64,000 nt of DNA from Stratiolaelaps scimitus. Taxonomy: Eukaryota; Arthropoda; Arachnida; Mesostigmata; Laelapidae. The stretch covers positions 3,267,501-3,331,500 of the forward strand of contig JABWDB010000009.1 of NCBI GenBank assembly GCA_019614645.1, read 5' to 3'. Shown one piece after another: positions 12,500 through 25,057 of this stretch (positions within the stretch are counted from its first letter, which is position 1; every line of letters begins with the position of its first letter). The position numbers and the translations under genes were made by a program. A model generated the notes under the pieces. The model did not search any database. It saw only the letters and a program-made list of their open reading frames with translations, and was not told the origin of the DNA.

Positions 12500-15400
12500 A
12501 CGTACACGAATGCACCATAAGGCCACCCCCCGAGGGTGGCCTTGCCCCCCCTCGCCTGATCTATCAAGCAATAAATGCGATGTCGCAATCACCCCATATG
12601 TCATTTCATGTCGAATAGTTACACGGCGACCGTTTGTGATTCAAACAGATCTCCACGTCATATGAAGTTGTAGTATTTATTGTTCTACTGGGAATGATCA
12701 GTGATGCTTGGAGGAGCCGATAGAAGCGAGCATTTGGTCAGCAAACGTACAGAGCATGGACGCCTGCCATGAATTCAACACAAGTATCCTTGAAATGACG
12801 ATTTCTTAGGAAAACCGTTTACAGCAATTGATAGCTACGACACATAAGCAGTAGTAGTTGTTATTTGCCACAATGTACAGCTAGCTATAAAGCACCTTAT
12901 ATTCTGGCAGTGTTTAATATACATTGGACATATTTTCCCCTATTTTCGCGAAATCTCTCTCATGGGTTACGAACTTCAAACATTTTCGTGTTCCGATCAA
13001 TAATCGGAGCTTTCTATTCCCTGTAACACCCGGTTTCGTCAGGGACCTTTGACCGGTGAGACTTAGCTCGAACACTCTGCTTACCTTGAAAATCTGCCGC
13101 GAGCCATCGCCGCCTCCGAAGGTGTGCGCATGGAAGAATTAACGCTAGCTTGTTGACAACTGATGGAGATAAAACCGGGAAAAGGTAACTCCAGCGTAAC
13201 GGGCTGGCTTGAAAGTGACATCTCCGAATAGAACCATTTTTTACTCGAGCATATATTTCTGTCTAAATAGTCGTATTTGTCTCGTTAACGAAATATCCAT
13301 CCTGGCCCCGGTCAACTATCAGCGATTCGTACTCCATAGCCTTCATAGCACTGCCACGCATGGCGAACTGGTGGAGATACATATATATATATATATATAA
13401 TAATTTTGAAGTTGATGTGAACTTTGTTTATCGATTTGTCGGTGATCCTTGAATTAAGTACTTTTCTATGTTTTCTGTTCCACTATTGCTGATAACCCAT
13501 AGTAAGTGCGTACGCGAAACGTACTGGACATCGATCAACGAAACTGAAATATCGATTACCTCCAAAGTCTATTTTCCAACACAGGCTAAATTAATGATCT
13601 CTTAAACGCACCTCGTATACTAGCTGATCGCATGTTGCCAAGGATGGCCACTTGATTCTATACTCTACGCTTCACTGTAGATAGAACTCCCGCATGTTGA
13701 TTGGACAACTCGAGACAATTCACTGAGGAAAATCATCTTGTCATCTTCACTGTTTGGTCCTCAAACAACGAACTCGTGAAGACCCCATCGCTTCGTGGAA
13801 GAGATGAGCAGCTAACGTTTCTTCTCACCACGGTCTGAACACATAAACGAGGTATTTTTCCTAAAATATCTCACAATTGCTTATCTGCTCTGAACAGGGT
13901 CTGAGCCATTAGGTTTTGCCGCATAGTGGCTCACCGTTAGTTACAATAATATCGGTTTTATTCACACAAGAAGAATGTGTAACAGTCTATCTTATGCAAA
14001 AGGATCCCGTTGGTCAAGACCATTTGAAAACGTTATTTCGTTATTGCTAATACGAGCCTTTTAACCATAGCCGGAGCCACCGTCTATCCTAGGACCAGCA
14101 TAGACTTGTGGCCTCCTCTAATGCTGTTTGGCAGGAGCGTGCCACGCTGGAGAGTAAGAGCCCTTATGGGTGGCTCGTTCACCAACGGATTTGAAACGTC
14201 ACATGAATCGGAAAGTAATTACTATGATTTGTTTAAAGAGATGACGTTCGTCTACTACCTATTATACAATAGCGTACTACACTATACATAGAGTTATTAA
14301 TTAATTATACACTGGCAATTATTCTACTTGTATCTAGAAGAGAATTCCTATAAAGGTTGATAGCCAAACATAGAATAGTGCCTTCGAGTTTAATAGAAAT
14401 ATACTCGTAACGGTAGATAGGAAGTCTGTGAATCTACACGTGGAAGAAGTCAAGTAGAACAGAAGTGCGCGTTAAGTACATTCAAAGTAAAAATAATAAT
14501 ATTAATTTAAAGAGTAAATAATATATTTCAGCCGTAACATCTCATGTTCATCAGTAGTAATAGCATGTATTATATAATCGTATGTATTTTAGTGTATATT
14601 GTTATATAGTTACAATAATTGTTACAAAGTTACAATAATGTTGTCAGTGTTCGCCTTAACTTTACTCGCAGGGTACTTACTATCTCCACGGGTCCGCGTT
14701 TAAATAATATCTTTCTCTGGAGGAGAGCGCATCATATAGATGCAGGCAAGTTGTAACCCAGCGCCACCAATGAAGAATATGCTATTAAAACAAACTCGCA
14801 ACCCTTCTGATCAGAAAAGCAGCTGCTGTTGTGTTGCATTGTATATCTTGCAAGTTCTATACTACAGCAAATTCGGGCTACCGAATATTATGTACCATTG
14901 GAATATAAAAAAAAACATTGAATTTTTCCCCCCATGCATAATTTTTAAGTGCTGACTTGCCTGATTAGAAAGTCATGATCATTTCCTGCTTACGAGAGCT
15001 TCTACACTCACTGGAAGAATGAATTTGAATCCATGGCGCTTTATATATAGATATGCATGCGTGAATTGTCTAATTGAATAGTGCTTCACTTTATTCACTC
15101 GAGTCTCGCTTTTCCATGCGGTAAAGAGAGAGAGCTGCCGTAAAGAGCTGCCGTAAAGAAGTTATATAATATAATGGCTAACCCCATTCCCGAGGGACAA
15201 GATGAAGCTATATACAGAATAAAATATTGAAGTCATTATTAATTACTCGTCAGGTGCCACAAGAACGTGTTCACCTGTTCCTTCTGTAACAGGTGAACTT
15301 AGCTGCGAACGTCGACACGACCACGACCACGAGACGATTTGGTGTTTGAATTTTTCGAAGGATGCCGCGGACCTTCTGAATAGTTCCGATCGCTCATTGG

Positions 15401-15590
15401 ATTTTAAGCAAACTATATATTTCAGATTTCCAGTCATTCTCGAATTTTGCGCTTTTCACTCCGCTCTCACTCGATTTGGTCGCCGCCTCCACCGTTGCTC
15501 CACCAACAACGCACGGATTAGCTACGGATTAAAGAGCGATTCCCTCGCCGCAAATAAGTGACTGACAATTCATGTCAATTTTACGAGATT
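12500..15590. other. AT-rich, no gene seen
   Basis: Sparse short ORFs, an AT microsatellite at 13378-13399, and the 15269 hairpin. Nothing else was identified. Confidence 0.5.
15269..15298. repeat. 11-bp perfect hairpin GTTCACCTGTT / AACAGGTGAAC
   Basis: The two 11-base arms are exact complements around an 8-base loop. They contain paired E-boxes (CACCTG and CAGGTG), with a further CAGGTG at 15251. The hairpin lies about 300 bases beyond the mRpL14 poly(A) signal. Confidence 0.7.
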
Positions 15591-15595
15591 AACAC

Positions 15596-15601
15596 TTTAT
15601 T
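15596..15601 (-). promoter_or_regulatory. Poly(A) signal for mRpL14
   Basis: The minus strand reads AATAAA here, about 225 bases past the mRpL14 stop codon. No other copy was noticed between the stop and this point. The distance is ordinary for a short animal 3' UTR. The cleavage site itself cannot be seen. Confidence 0.6.
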
Positions 15602-15825
15602 AATTTACACAATGAACGCCTGCCTGTCAGCCATTCCGCATAGGCACCGGGCCGCTCACGCGCGCGCGAGCGCGCATACACACCCACAGCAGAACGTATT
15701 CCCCAGTTGGAATTTTCCACCTCGTATAAAAACACCTAAAATAGAACGAATCTAAACCCCCTCCCCCGGAGCTTCCGGAAGACCCGCGGCTAACGACGAA
15801 ACGGACTAATTACGCTGGATCGATT

Positions 15826-16660
15826 TCATACGAATCGAGTGGCGATTGAAATTAGCTTATTGAACTGATCCTTCTTGGCTCGCAGGCTCATCGGCAAGGG
15901 CGCAAGGATACGATTGCCCAACGGATTGCCACCGTCGTCGATGAGGACGACGTTGTTCGAGTCGAAACGCGGACGCATCACTTCCTGTTTTTTCCACTTG
16001 GCTCCGACGAGGACGCCCTTCTTCATTTGTCCCTTGATTGCAAGGAGAACCCTGTCGCCCAGGGCTGCCTTACCGGTCTTGTTATACACATGAATCACCT
16101 GCAGGTGCCGACGATGGCAACAACAACAACAACAATATTAATTAGAATTATTTTTATGTAAATGAGCGCACGATTCAACGTTGTATGCTCAGTTGAGAAC
16201 AATGTGGTCTCCATGTACATATATGCGTGTGGTAAATGGTAAATGGTAAATCTTTATTGGTTTATTTAAGGAGCTGCAATTTTTTGCTTATAGATACTGT
16301 GCTTATAGATACTTGTAACCGGTACCATGTACAAGGTTGCAATAAATGATCGGTCGGCTTTAGAGTATCTGAGATCGTGAGGCTTCCGCTTCGCACATTT
16401 TGGTGTAAGTGCATAGCCAACGAATTAATTTTCGGCCGCCCACAGCCTCTTGTACGGGACAGACGTTGTGCACGTCGTCACGGCTTGTGTATGAATTGCG
16501 TATATGAATATCGCAAAGGAATTGAATATTCGTTTATTAGGAGAGATGGATACAAACCTTTGGCGGTTTTCCTTCTAGCATGGCTTCCTTTCCCAACTTT
16601 GAGTTGTCAACTACACGAAGTCGGGTCATCTTCTGGATATGTTGCAAACAGCTTGTGGTA
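15826..16660 (-). CDS. mRpL14: Mitochondrial ribosomal protein uL14m (MRPL14), 3' two exons
   Basis: Mitochondrial large-subunit protein uL14m, which binds 23S-type rRNA at the subunit interface. Two exons are visible on the minus strand. The upstream exon ends at 16558, directly before a GTTTGT donor. It encodes the block QKMTRLRVVDNSKLG, which matches the start of the mature L14 domain. The last exon is 16098-15826, after a CTGCAG acceptor, and runs from VIHVYNKTGK to the stop. The intron is 16099-16557 in phase 0, and the join reads PPK/VIHVYNK. The L14 signatures GDRVLLAIKGQ, RFDSNNVVLI and a C-terminal RFV are present. From the conserved Met at 16629 the protein is 114 residues. Known animal homologues carry about 30 more N-terminal residues (the mitochondrial presequence), so an additional 5' exon is expected upstream. 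A possible acceptor lies just before 16660; that boundary is uncertain. A basic, Ser/Arg-rich minus-strand ORF near 16.9-17.1 kb could carry the presequence, but I could not show a splice. Identity is very secure; the 5' end is not. Confidence 0.93.
16099..16557 (-). other. Intron of mRpL14
   Basis: A 459-base GT-AG intron between the two recognised mRpL14 exons. It holds a short (CAA)n run near 16120 and a SINE tail with repeated GGTAAAT units at 16231-16290. The boundaries are fixed by the in-frame join of two conserved protein blocks. Confidence 0.85.
16231..16290 (-). mobile_element. SINE 3' tail, family A, with repeated TTTACC-type units
   Basis: On the plus strand GGTAAAT is repeated three times, followed by CTTTATTGGTTTATTTAAGG and GAGCTGCAATT. 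This is the inverted family-A tail, inside the mRpL14 intron. The repeated hexamer-like end shows how the family terminates. Confidence 0.6.
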
Positions 16661-17514
16661 CTGCAAAGACGAGTTTGTAGATGATGAACAAGCAGAGGAA
16701 CGTTACTAAAAGATTGGGTATTCACGACAAACTCTAAGGGGTGAATCCAGACGATGAACCTGGTCCGCCGGGCCGACAACGTTCGCGGGTGGTCACCCAC
16801 CTTTGTGAAATGCACTACACCATGGATGGCCGTTCCGATATACGAACCTGAACGATCGCTGAAACACCGTCCCCAACGCCATACGTGTTGTCATTTCGAC
16901 GTCTATCTAAACTCAAGTCGAGCGTGGTTGTTGTACAGGTCGAGGAAGCTTTGCGATCGCGGCTACTCTCCGGCGAATTTGGTCCACGGTGCGCGATGTA
17001 AATACACAGCATCGGAAAAGTTGTTCTTCGTCTCGGGCGTGGATGAACGCATGTTTGTTGACAAATGCATGACGGGCGCTCCTAGCACCGAGTGAAACGG
17101 ACATCCAATCTATTCGGGACATTTGTTGTTCTTTATTGATCAAGACAAAAAAAAAGGCAATTTGCAAGCCAGCTCTGAGAAGACCTATCGGCCAAAAAGC
17201 AAACAAGAAACTTCTGAAATTTCTTTCCTTCAGGAAAATTCTGCTCATGTTAGGACTTAATCCAATACATTAGTCATAGGAATCCTGGTATGCGATTATC
17301 CTATTTATGCTCGGGATCCACGTGTTAATCCCGTTGCGCGCATAATAATAATAAAATACACAGCACTTATTATGTAAGCTCGTTCGAACTATAACACGGG
17401 TACACGCAGCTAGTGTAAAGTCAAAGGTATCAGTAAACACCCAATTATGCTTAAGTTTGACCTCATCGAATCTAACATAGCGCCTAGTGGGTATATTCGG
17501 GCCTTCACATTGAT

Positions 17515-17580
17515 ACAGTGTTAGGATAAACTTCGAACTATCCACGAAGTGCCGGGCCCTCTACCACCTCACCAAGTGTA
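17515..17580 (-). mobile_element. Possible tRNA-like SINE head
   Basis: The minus strand shows CTTGGTGAGGTGGTAGAGGG, an A-box-like element, followed about 25 bases later by ATAGTTCGAAGT, a weak B box. It shares GGGCCCGG with the 53.3-kb element. Likely an old tRNA-derived fragment. Confidence 0.3.
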
Positions 17581-20500
17581 TTTAGTAATGTAATTGATAC
17601 AGGGGAACACCATTCTTTCCGCGGACTGCCACCTATACCACTATTGTTAGTTCAGCGATTCTACTGGTTTGAAAAAAAAACTTTCGACAAATGAGAGTTA
17701 TTTCATTGTTAGTTGTTCACGAAAGAGCATAAGCACTCTACAACTGTAGTGCCGTTTTGTAGACCTCGATTTGAACGAATGAATCTATAGTATTTAGCCA
17801 GCCGAGCAATCAATCGGGGGGAGACCGCCACACTGCGTACACATCCACATGAATTTTCACTCGCTATATTGTCCTCGTTGTTCTGCGCCTGTCTATATTA
17901 TGATATTACCTTATTACTTTATTATTATTACTATTTTTATTATAATGTAAATAACAACACTTACGTCGATAACAGTGCTCAAACTACGAGACGGTCCATG
18001 AGCTCACTGTGCGCATATAATACTCTAACAAGGCGTAGGTGGCTACTAGACAAAATATTCGCCTATGAAATTGAGTACGAACTGTTCATCCATGTAGCGG
18101 CATCCTACCTTGCCAAATGTTTTATTTCTCCTTTATTATTTCGATTATTATACTCATACTCAGTATCGTCGTCGTCATTATTATTGTTATTATTTTTATT
18201 ATTATTATTATTATCATCTTGTTAGACAAAATATCCTCTTTCTTCTATATATGTATGTTGTATTTCGTTTTCTGTACAATCGTATCATCTATTTGCCTAT
18301 TACGTAATGTCTGTCACATTCATCAATCAGTCATCACTGCAGCCGCTTCGACGCGATCATCATTATCAGCCGCAGCAAAAGAATAATAGCCTCAATGATG
18401 CCATGTCACATTTTACAAACTGAAGCATTATGCGCATGTTTCCGTCACCCGGCATGTTCTCGTAATATTGAATGTCTGCTCACAGTTACATACGCCTTCG
18501 ATATCGTCAGTTTTTCTTGTTATTGTTGTTTCGTTATTCTAGGCTACCGGCACAGGCGGACAGATGCATAGATGTAACGCAGATTGATGCGACGTTCGAG
18601 TTATGTTTTGGTATATTGTTGCCTATTCAAACGTGTCCGGGGGCTTCGGGGGCCACTAACCTTGAAACCTGGGCCTACTCCTGCCTGCCGGATTCAGAGA
18701 AACAATAATAATAATAATAATAATAGGCTGTCTTGGTCGCTCGTGAGAGATCTGAAGGTCAAGCAAAAAATGTCAGGCTACAATGGATAACAATAGCGTT
18801 ATTATTTTGGCCTGTGGTTCAATTGTGTCTTCGGTATTTCACACAACATCAGGAGGAATAAATTATCAAAGCGTTTTTCGTACGCGTTCTAGGGAACAAC
18901 ACTATTAGGAGTTTCTGTTCATATTCGCTCCTCGACAGTCGCCTCTCCAGCCTTGATATATATATATATATATTTGCTTAAATTTTGAGTCTGCTTAAAT
19001 GGCACGGATATGTCGCAAGCGTATTTGTTCCAAACCTTTAAAGACTTGTACACCCTCGAGGTTCCGAATTTCGATCGAATACCGTTTGCAGTGATGCCGC
19101 GTCCGACCATGAACAACCTTGATCTTGCTCCGATGTGCTCCAAATGCCATATTCTGGGAGACGTTCAACTTGACAGTGCAGTGTAAATACTGATTTTAAT
19201 TCAAAGGGATCAATCCTTCATGCGGCTTGAACCTGCTCCCTCCAGCGTTATACAGCCAGAGACCTACACCCGTCTCTGGTAACCACTCGAATCGGCGCTA
19301 TTCTCGTCAGCGGCTGGCGAATTTTTCTACAACATTTTGAATTGAAGTCGATCATCTAAGAATAGTATTTGCAGCAGATCAAAGCGATTCGATACGAGGC
19401 ATCATTTTAAAATAATCGATCGGCTATTCGCGAAACTTTATGATCTCGACTTTTTTAAGAACCCGTTTTTGTGTCATTGAACTTGCGACATGACTCCACC
19501 ACACGAGGCAAACTGTACGATCGAAGCTTGCCCGAATGTCGGCTATAGCATTTTCCTCGTTGCCGTATATATGTATATATTTATATAGTTCGCTCTTGTC
19601 TCTCTCGTGACCCCCGCCCCAGCAAACATCGCGCTCAAAAACGTCGTCGCTCGCACTGCCCTATATGTTGTCATATTCAGCTCGTTCACCTTTCTCTTTC
19701 TTGTCACGGTCTCACAGAGCTTCATCGAATACCAATAAACACAACAACCTCATTTAGTAGGCGCCTAAAATGCACACATCTCGCGTTGCACTGATTTTCA
19801 TATCTTCCAACTCGGTAGAACATTACGCAGCTGCTCTGGCTTTTTTTCTGTGTAGGTAGGTGCTTGTTACATCCTGTTATACAACGATCATGGATCGGTC
19901 TATCGATCTACAGCTAGGCTATCAGCGTAGCTACCACGCTAGTACTAAATAACCCTTCTGTCTGTTATACTATTTTGAATTCATTTACAGCAATACACCG
20001 TTCCTGGAGAATATGTCGTACAGCGCCAGGATCTCACAGAACAACGAAGTTATGCAGTAAGGTTGGCTTCTTATTACTCATTCAGTCTGGTCCATTGTAT
20101 TCATATGTTGCTTTTAACCTTTTATTTACTATATATGCTCTTAACGGAGCTCTCTTTCTTTCTCCATTATATATATATATATATATATGTGTGTGTTTAT
20201 GTATATGCATATGGATATAAATATATAATAATAATAATAACAAGCGAATGACTAATATGATGCGTTCTATTATTGATCATAGTTGTTGTCCTCCCTGTTA
20301 TTATGTTGCCATTACATTGTTATAAATGTGTTTACATTATCGATTGTGCTCTCCCAGGCCGGGTGTGGCGGGTTGTTCACCCACGACCTCAAACAACGGA
20401 GAAAGCACTCGCCCGTCAAGCTTATGTTAACAACATTCAATCCAAACCCACTGAATATTTCACATATTCGTAATAAAACGTGTTGTATATCCATTTGTTC

Positions 20501-21593
20501 TTCCTGTGTTTTTTTTTGGCCGTTAATGCCTCTCACTTCAGTGCTATATCACTTGTCTCCCTTCATCTATCTACTATTTATTTAGCTAGCTATCTATATC
20601 CTAGTCATACTGGCTTGATTTCTTTGTAGTCAGCGCCAGCTGCCGCCACCACCGCCGCCGCCTCGACGTCATCGGTCAGCCACCGAACCGCGTTATCATT
20701 ATGCTCGATAATGTCATGGTAATCACCTGTATGTTGTCACTAGCCTATAGCTTGCTCCACCTCACTCACGTGCCCCCTGCTCTCGTCGAGTTTAGTGGCG
20801 GTCAGCGAACATTGATTGCATCCCGCCACCGGCGAGGTTCAGTTAGGTCGGGAAATTTCTCTTTGCGTCGTGGCCGTCTTAAATCGGTTTTGTTATCGTT
20901 TTGTTGCATTTTTCACCATCGGCGCCTATTGAAAGGAAACTTAGCGAATATCGTCAACTGAGACAGGAATAGCACTTAGGGAGTTGATAATGCTTTGTAG
21001 TTTTTTCTTTTTCTTTGTTTGTTTTGTTTATGATAAGTGTGTCATCGTCATCGTTGTCACTTTCATTATAGCAATAATCGTTGTCACCTTAATTATAGCA
21101 ACGTGTCGTCAACTTGGTATTAGCTCGCATTACCACATTACCCCACCTCTTGCAAGGTACGCCTAAATATGTGAAACACTGCACCCTCACGATACTTCAA
21201 TCTATTGACCTATTCCCTTTTTGTCTCTCTCTCTCTTCCCGACGATCGGTGCGAAGCTGTCCCGGAAGCTCTCAACAACGACGAGAGTTTCCGTAGTTCT
21301 CTTACGGTTATTGGTCCTAAATAATAGTGACATAGCGAAGGGCGTTTGGCTCTGTTTATCGTTTGTCCCTATATTTGTCACTGACACGAGTAGCTGTGTT
21401 TTTTTTTTCGTTTCTCCCTCGTTTACTAACAAAATTATTCTTCTACTGAATTTCGTGGCGGCGGAACCTCCCTCTCTCTCTGTCGTTTTTCACTCACTGC
21501 AGCTGTTGCTAGCGCATCTCCATTTCTACAGGGGAAAATCGCATGCCACTAGTTTCATCGTTGTACATATCGTTTTTCCAGGGTTTCAATTAG

Positions 21594-21692
21594 GTAATTA
21601 TCCAGACAAGAGGATACAATATATATATATATATACATTATATATACGTATATATATATATATATATAGTACCCTCGTTTCTGGATAATTAC
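21594..21692. repeat. 99-base inverted repeat with AT core
   Basis: The left end is GTAATTATCCAGA and the right end is its exact complement, TCTGGATAATTAC. Inside, GAGGATAC pairs with GTACCCTC with one mismatch. The middle is an AT microsatellite with small interruptions. It may be a miniature inverted-repeat element or a palindrome-prone microsatellite. Confidence 0.75.
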
Positions 21693-22386
21693 AACATAGA
21701 AGTAAATTACGAAAGAACGTTGAACTACAACTTCATATATGCAAACATATCGTCATAGATCATCGTCCGAAATTTATGATGATGATCGTTATTAGAGACA
21801 AATAACAGAGCACAAACAGTTCTACAAAAACACTCCAAACAACTCGTCCTCATTTATTACCGTGATTTTAACCAAAAGGACTCGTTCCCAGGGAATGCTC
21901 TCCTGCTGGCTGCTTGTTTCTGTCGAATGGTGACATCGGCCTGGGTAGAAATTAGATGAACTTTTGAGGAGGAGCAACGCTTCGGAACCTGTTAGTTAAT
22001 CGCTGCTGAGTATCACATCACCACATTAATACTAAACTCTCCTTTTGTTTATTTTAGCGAACTAACAACTCGCGATATCTCGATGTTCGTCACGATTCAA
22101 CATTTTAAGTAAATTTTACTCGAGGTGGCTAAGCCGTTTAAGGGACTTTACACACATGACCCCCCCCCCGTATCTCCTCTGCGCGCATCCAGGTCTGCCC
22201 CTCATTCGCTTCATCCGTTGACACAGGAACGACACAAAGCTGCTGTTACATGTCAACTTTGTTCACCGAGTGGACAGGTGGCTCGGGCTTAAATAAAAAG
22301 GCGACCTGTTAGCACCAGCGGCAAACACAGTCAAACATAGCGCAGTCGAGAAGGGACCACCACAGCATGTCCTTACAAAGGGACGC

Positions 22387-22391
<5 letters not shown>

Positions 22392-22431
<40 letters not shown>

Positions 22432-22432
22432 T
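22392..22432. repeat. (GA)n microsatellite
   Basis: A GA run of about 40 bases with one AAA interruption. It extends a chance minus-strand ORF with Ser-Leu repeats. Confidence 0.95.
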
Positions 22433-23446
22433 AGGGGGGATGTCTGGGGCCAAGTGCAATGAATGCGACTTCGTGAAGTATCTGATGGGATTAGCACGGC
22501 TAGTCGTCTGTCGGCTGGTTTAGCTGTGGATTCCACAGCGGCTTTCTTGAGCGTGCCTTGATGGCTGAATTTTTGAATTTCTACTAAAGCTGCATTTAGT
22601 AGCACCTGGTACGTTTGGGGCCGAATATTCACTTGGGCGATCGAGACAACTCTAATATTGCCCCACGCCGATTCATGATTGCTTTTTGTGTGAGGTACCC
22701 CGATGAGTGTCGCGCCTCGTGAGGCCAACCGCAACGGGATTGTGTTCGGGGTGCGAAAAACGAGGAGAAAAGCATATCGAAATTTCAACGTCAAATAATG
22801 TACATATCTAAGCCAGGATGAAACGATCCACTTATACTCGGACCGGTATCCAACTTTGCCAAAGACGATTCCCACCATCCCCCAACGTTATTTTATCCAA
22901 CTGATCAACAGTTGCACTGTCTCATCCTTCAGTAGGGACCTTGAAATCTACCACGGTACTCGACGTTGGCCAGGGAGGGGGTTGATCGGAAAGGTCTTCT
23001 CTCTTACCACGTCGCGTCCTCTCTCTCTCTCTCTCTCTTTGAAAGCCACTCGATCAGAATCCAGCATCGAACAGAGGTCGCCTTGCGGGTCCTACCTTAC
23101 TGGTCCATTCTCTGTCATAACATATTCTGCGTGCACTCTAATGGGCAATCGTGCACTCTAATGGGAAACGGATTGCTCGTGTGTCTGGCAGCTATTGCTG
23201 CTGCTGCTGCTGTGTCATTGAGTTGCGCGTGCACTGGCTTTTTTTATGGCTCAGGGGAGGTTGTACGTGTACAGGGGATCATTCTGCGAACCCCCGCCCC
23301 ATGGGACCCCATTCCCAGTCATCAGCTGTGACAGCTCGAAATATGTATCAAGCCCAAAATGTAGAGGAATGAATAATAATAATAATAATTATTTCAGCCT
23401 AATGTCGACGGCGCTAACTGGGGCAGGAGCGGGTTGCCACTGCCAG

Positions 23447-25057
23447 CTAGAATTGGAAGCCTTGCTGAGGCATATTCGTGTTCGGTTCGAACTGGAAGCC
23501 CTCCTGTCCTGCTTCGGGCATTAGATTCTGATCCTCGTCCGCCTCATCCGAGAAGTACTGGTCGATAATGTCGTACGCCAACTTGTAGATGTCCTCGTTG
23601 AGCGAATTCTGCAACTCTTCAATCATATCGAGGCCGCCACACTCCTCAATTTGGAAGACAACCGGTGGGTACTTTGGTTCGCCACCATTTGGCTGCCTGC
23701 CCAAACGGAGCAGGTTGGTCAACGCGTCGAGGACGACCTGCACGACTTGCGGGTCACTAAGCGAGAGTAGATTACACAGCGGCGGTATGACTCCGTGCTC
23801 GATCAGCGATTCGATCTGCTCTCGTGAGCCGGAGATAGTTAGATTTGATACCGCCCACGCAGCCTCCTTCTGAGTTAGGAATTCACCAGCTGAGAGATGA
23901 TGTAGAATCAATGGCAGGAGGCCCATGTCTAGAACGGCCTGCACCTGGTGCTGGTTACCGGCGGTAATGTTCGATAGGAACCAGACGGCCTCCTTGTTGA
24001 TCTTCTCCTTCGGGTGTTTGAGTAGATCATGAAAGTAGTTGAGGGCACCGGCATTAAGCAGGACCTGTGTCTGCTCGTCGGTCCCAGTGGCGATATTGCC
24101 AATCGCGCGCAATGCTGCCGTCTGAACTTTGACATCTTTGTGGGCGAGGTGCGGAACCAGATTCTGAACCAGGCCGCAGTCGAGGACCATCTGAATGATA
24201 TCATTACCAGCGTCTGTCAAATACGAAATGGCCCACACGGTGTCAACAATGATGCTCGTATCCAAGTGATGAATGAGCATAGCAATCGCTGGCAATAGCT
24301 CGAGTACAGTGGCCATTGGTGGTGGCGGGTCCTTGTTCCGGCAGAGATTTACCAGCACCCAGGTGACGTTCCTCAGAAATGAAAGCGACGTCTCGGCGCT
24401 GATGAACCGTAGCAGAGGCTGTACAACACCTAACGTAATGCAGTAGTCACGCAGTTGGGGTCCATCACCGATGATGTTCCCCAGTGCCCACACTGCCTGT
24501 TCACAGACGTTGCCGTGCGGGCTCTTCAGCAGTTCGAGGAACAGTGGTACAGCGCCAACTTCGACGACGGCACGAGTCTGCTCAGAGGTCCCGGAGGCGA
24601 TATTCGTTAGGGCCCAGGCTGCCTCGAATTGCAGGGTCGGCTGCTCGGACTGGCTAAGGCAATGCACAAGAATGGGAAGGACTCCGGTGCGGATCAGTTC
24701 GTCGATGGGCGGATTCTTGTCGGACGATAGGAGCTTCCTTGCCGCCTGAACCGCACCCAGCTGAATGTTCGGATCGGAGGAGCGCGCGTCGGCGACAATC
24801 GCTTCGAGACGTTTGGTCGGGTCCACGCCATCGGGGCCGAGCGCCCCCGTCTCATCGTTATCATCGTCCTCGCTGGCTCCGCGCAGCATTTCTGGCACAT
24901 TGCGCCGCTTCAACAGAGACTCGTCACGTTTATTTTTACGGAGTTCAACTGTCACCTCATTGCGTCGACGGCGCATCTCCTCTGTGTCCTTTCCCTTGTT
25001 TTTATAAACGCCCAAACGGCCGGACTTCGTGACATCGTCGTTTTTCTGCGACGACAT
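23447..25057 (-). CDS. Kap-alpha3: Importin subunit alpha-3/alpha-4 (karyopherin alpha)
   Basis: A 536-residue nuclear-import adaptor that binds classical NLS cargo and links it to importin beta. The start is ATG at 25057 in a good context (CACAATG). Residues 1-60 form the importin-beta-binding domain, with basic clusters MRRRRNE (28-34), ELRKNKRDE (38-46) and LLKRRNV. About ten armadillo repeats follow (roughly 80-490). They carry the Trp/Asn ladder that holds the NLS lysines: [47 protein letters not shown]. The acidic C-terminus ends EGFQF, as in the alpha-3/4 class, and is the part expected to contact the export factor CAS. Residue choices such as [26 protein letters not shown] and [10 protein letters not shown] match the KPNA3/KPNA4 and insect Kap-alpha3 branch. 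The usual length is about 515-521, so this protein is slightly longer, mainly in the linker after the IBB and in the C-terminal region. The whole coding region is one exon, unlike the vertebrate orthologues, but a 5' UTR intron argues against a processed copy. It is intact with no frameshift. Confidence 0.97.
   Translation of the reverse strand: MSSQKNDDVTKSGRLGVYKNKGKDTEEMRRRRNEVTVELRKNKRDESLLKRRNVPEMLRGASEDDDNDETGALGPDGVDPTKRLEAIVADARSSDPNIQLGAVQAARKLLSSDKNPPIDELIRTGVLPILVHCLSQSEQPTLQFEAAWALTNIASGTSEQTRAVVEVGAVPLFLELLKSPHGNVCEQAVWALGNIIGDGPQLRDYCITLGVVQPLLRFISAETSLSFLRNVTWVLVNLCRNKDPPPPMATVLELLPAIAMLIHHLDTSIIVDTVWAISYLTDAGNDIIQMVLDCGLVQNLVPHLAHKDVKVQTAALRAIGNIATGTDEQTQVLLNAGALNYFHDLLKHPKEKINKEAVWFLSNITAGNQHQVQAVLDMGLLPLILHHLSAGEFLTQKEAAWAVSNLTISGSREQIESLIEHGVIPPLCNLLSLSDPQVVQVVLDALTNLLRLGRQPNGGEPKYPPVVFQIEECGGLDMIEELQNSLNEDIYKLAYDIIDQYFSDEADEDQNLMPEAGQEGFQFEPNTNMPQQGFQF

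Larger units (their letters stand above)
17250..23440. other. AT-rich interval between mRpL14 and importin alpha
   Basis: Many AT, TAA and CT microsatellites and the 21594 inverted repeat. The part next to the importin stop should include its 3' UTR. No canonical AATAAA was noticed on the minus strand close to the stop, so the 3' end is unplaced. Confidence 0.45.

Noticed and set aside
17040..17095. KCMTGAP peptide also present in UTP4 exon 1
   Set aside because: Only about 20 similar bases with no extension on either side; treated as chance and not as a duplicated UTP4 exon.
22309..22878. 189-codon minus-strand ORF downstream of importin alpha
   Set aside because: Its end is a Ser-Leu run from a GA microsatellite, the start is not ATG, and no family is recognised. 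It probably overlaps importin's 3' UTR.
23131..23165. Short direct repeat GTGCACTCTAATGGG, two copies
   Set aside because: A 20-base-period duplication with no wider structure; it looks like local slippage.
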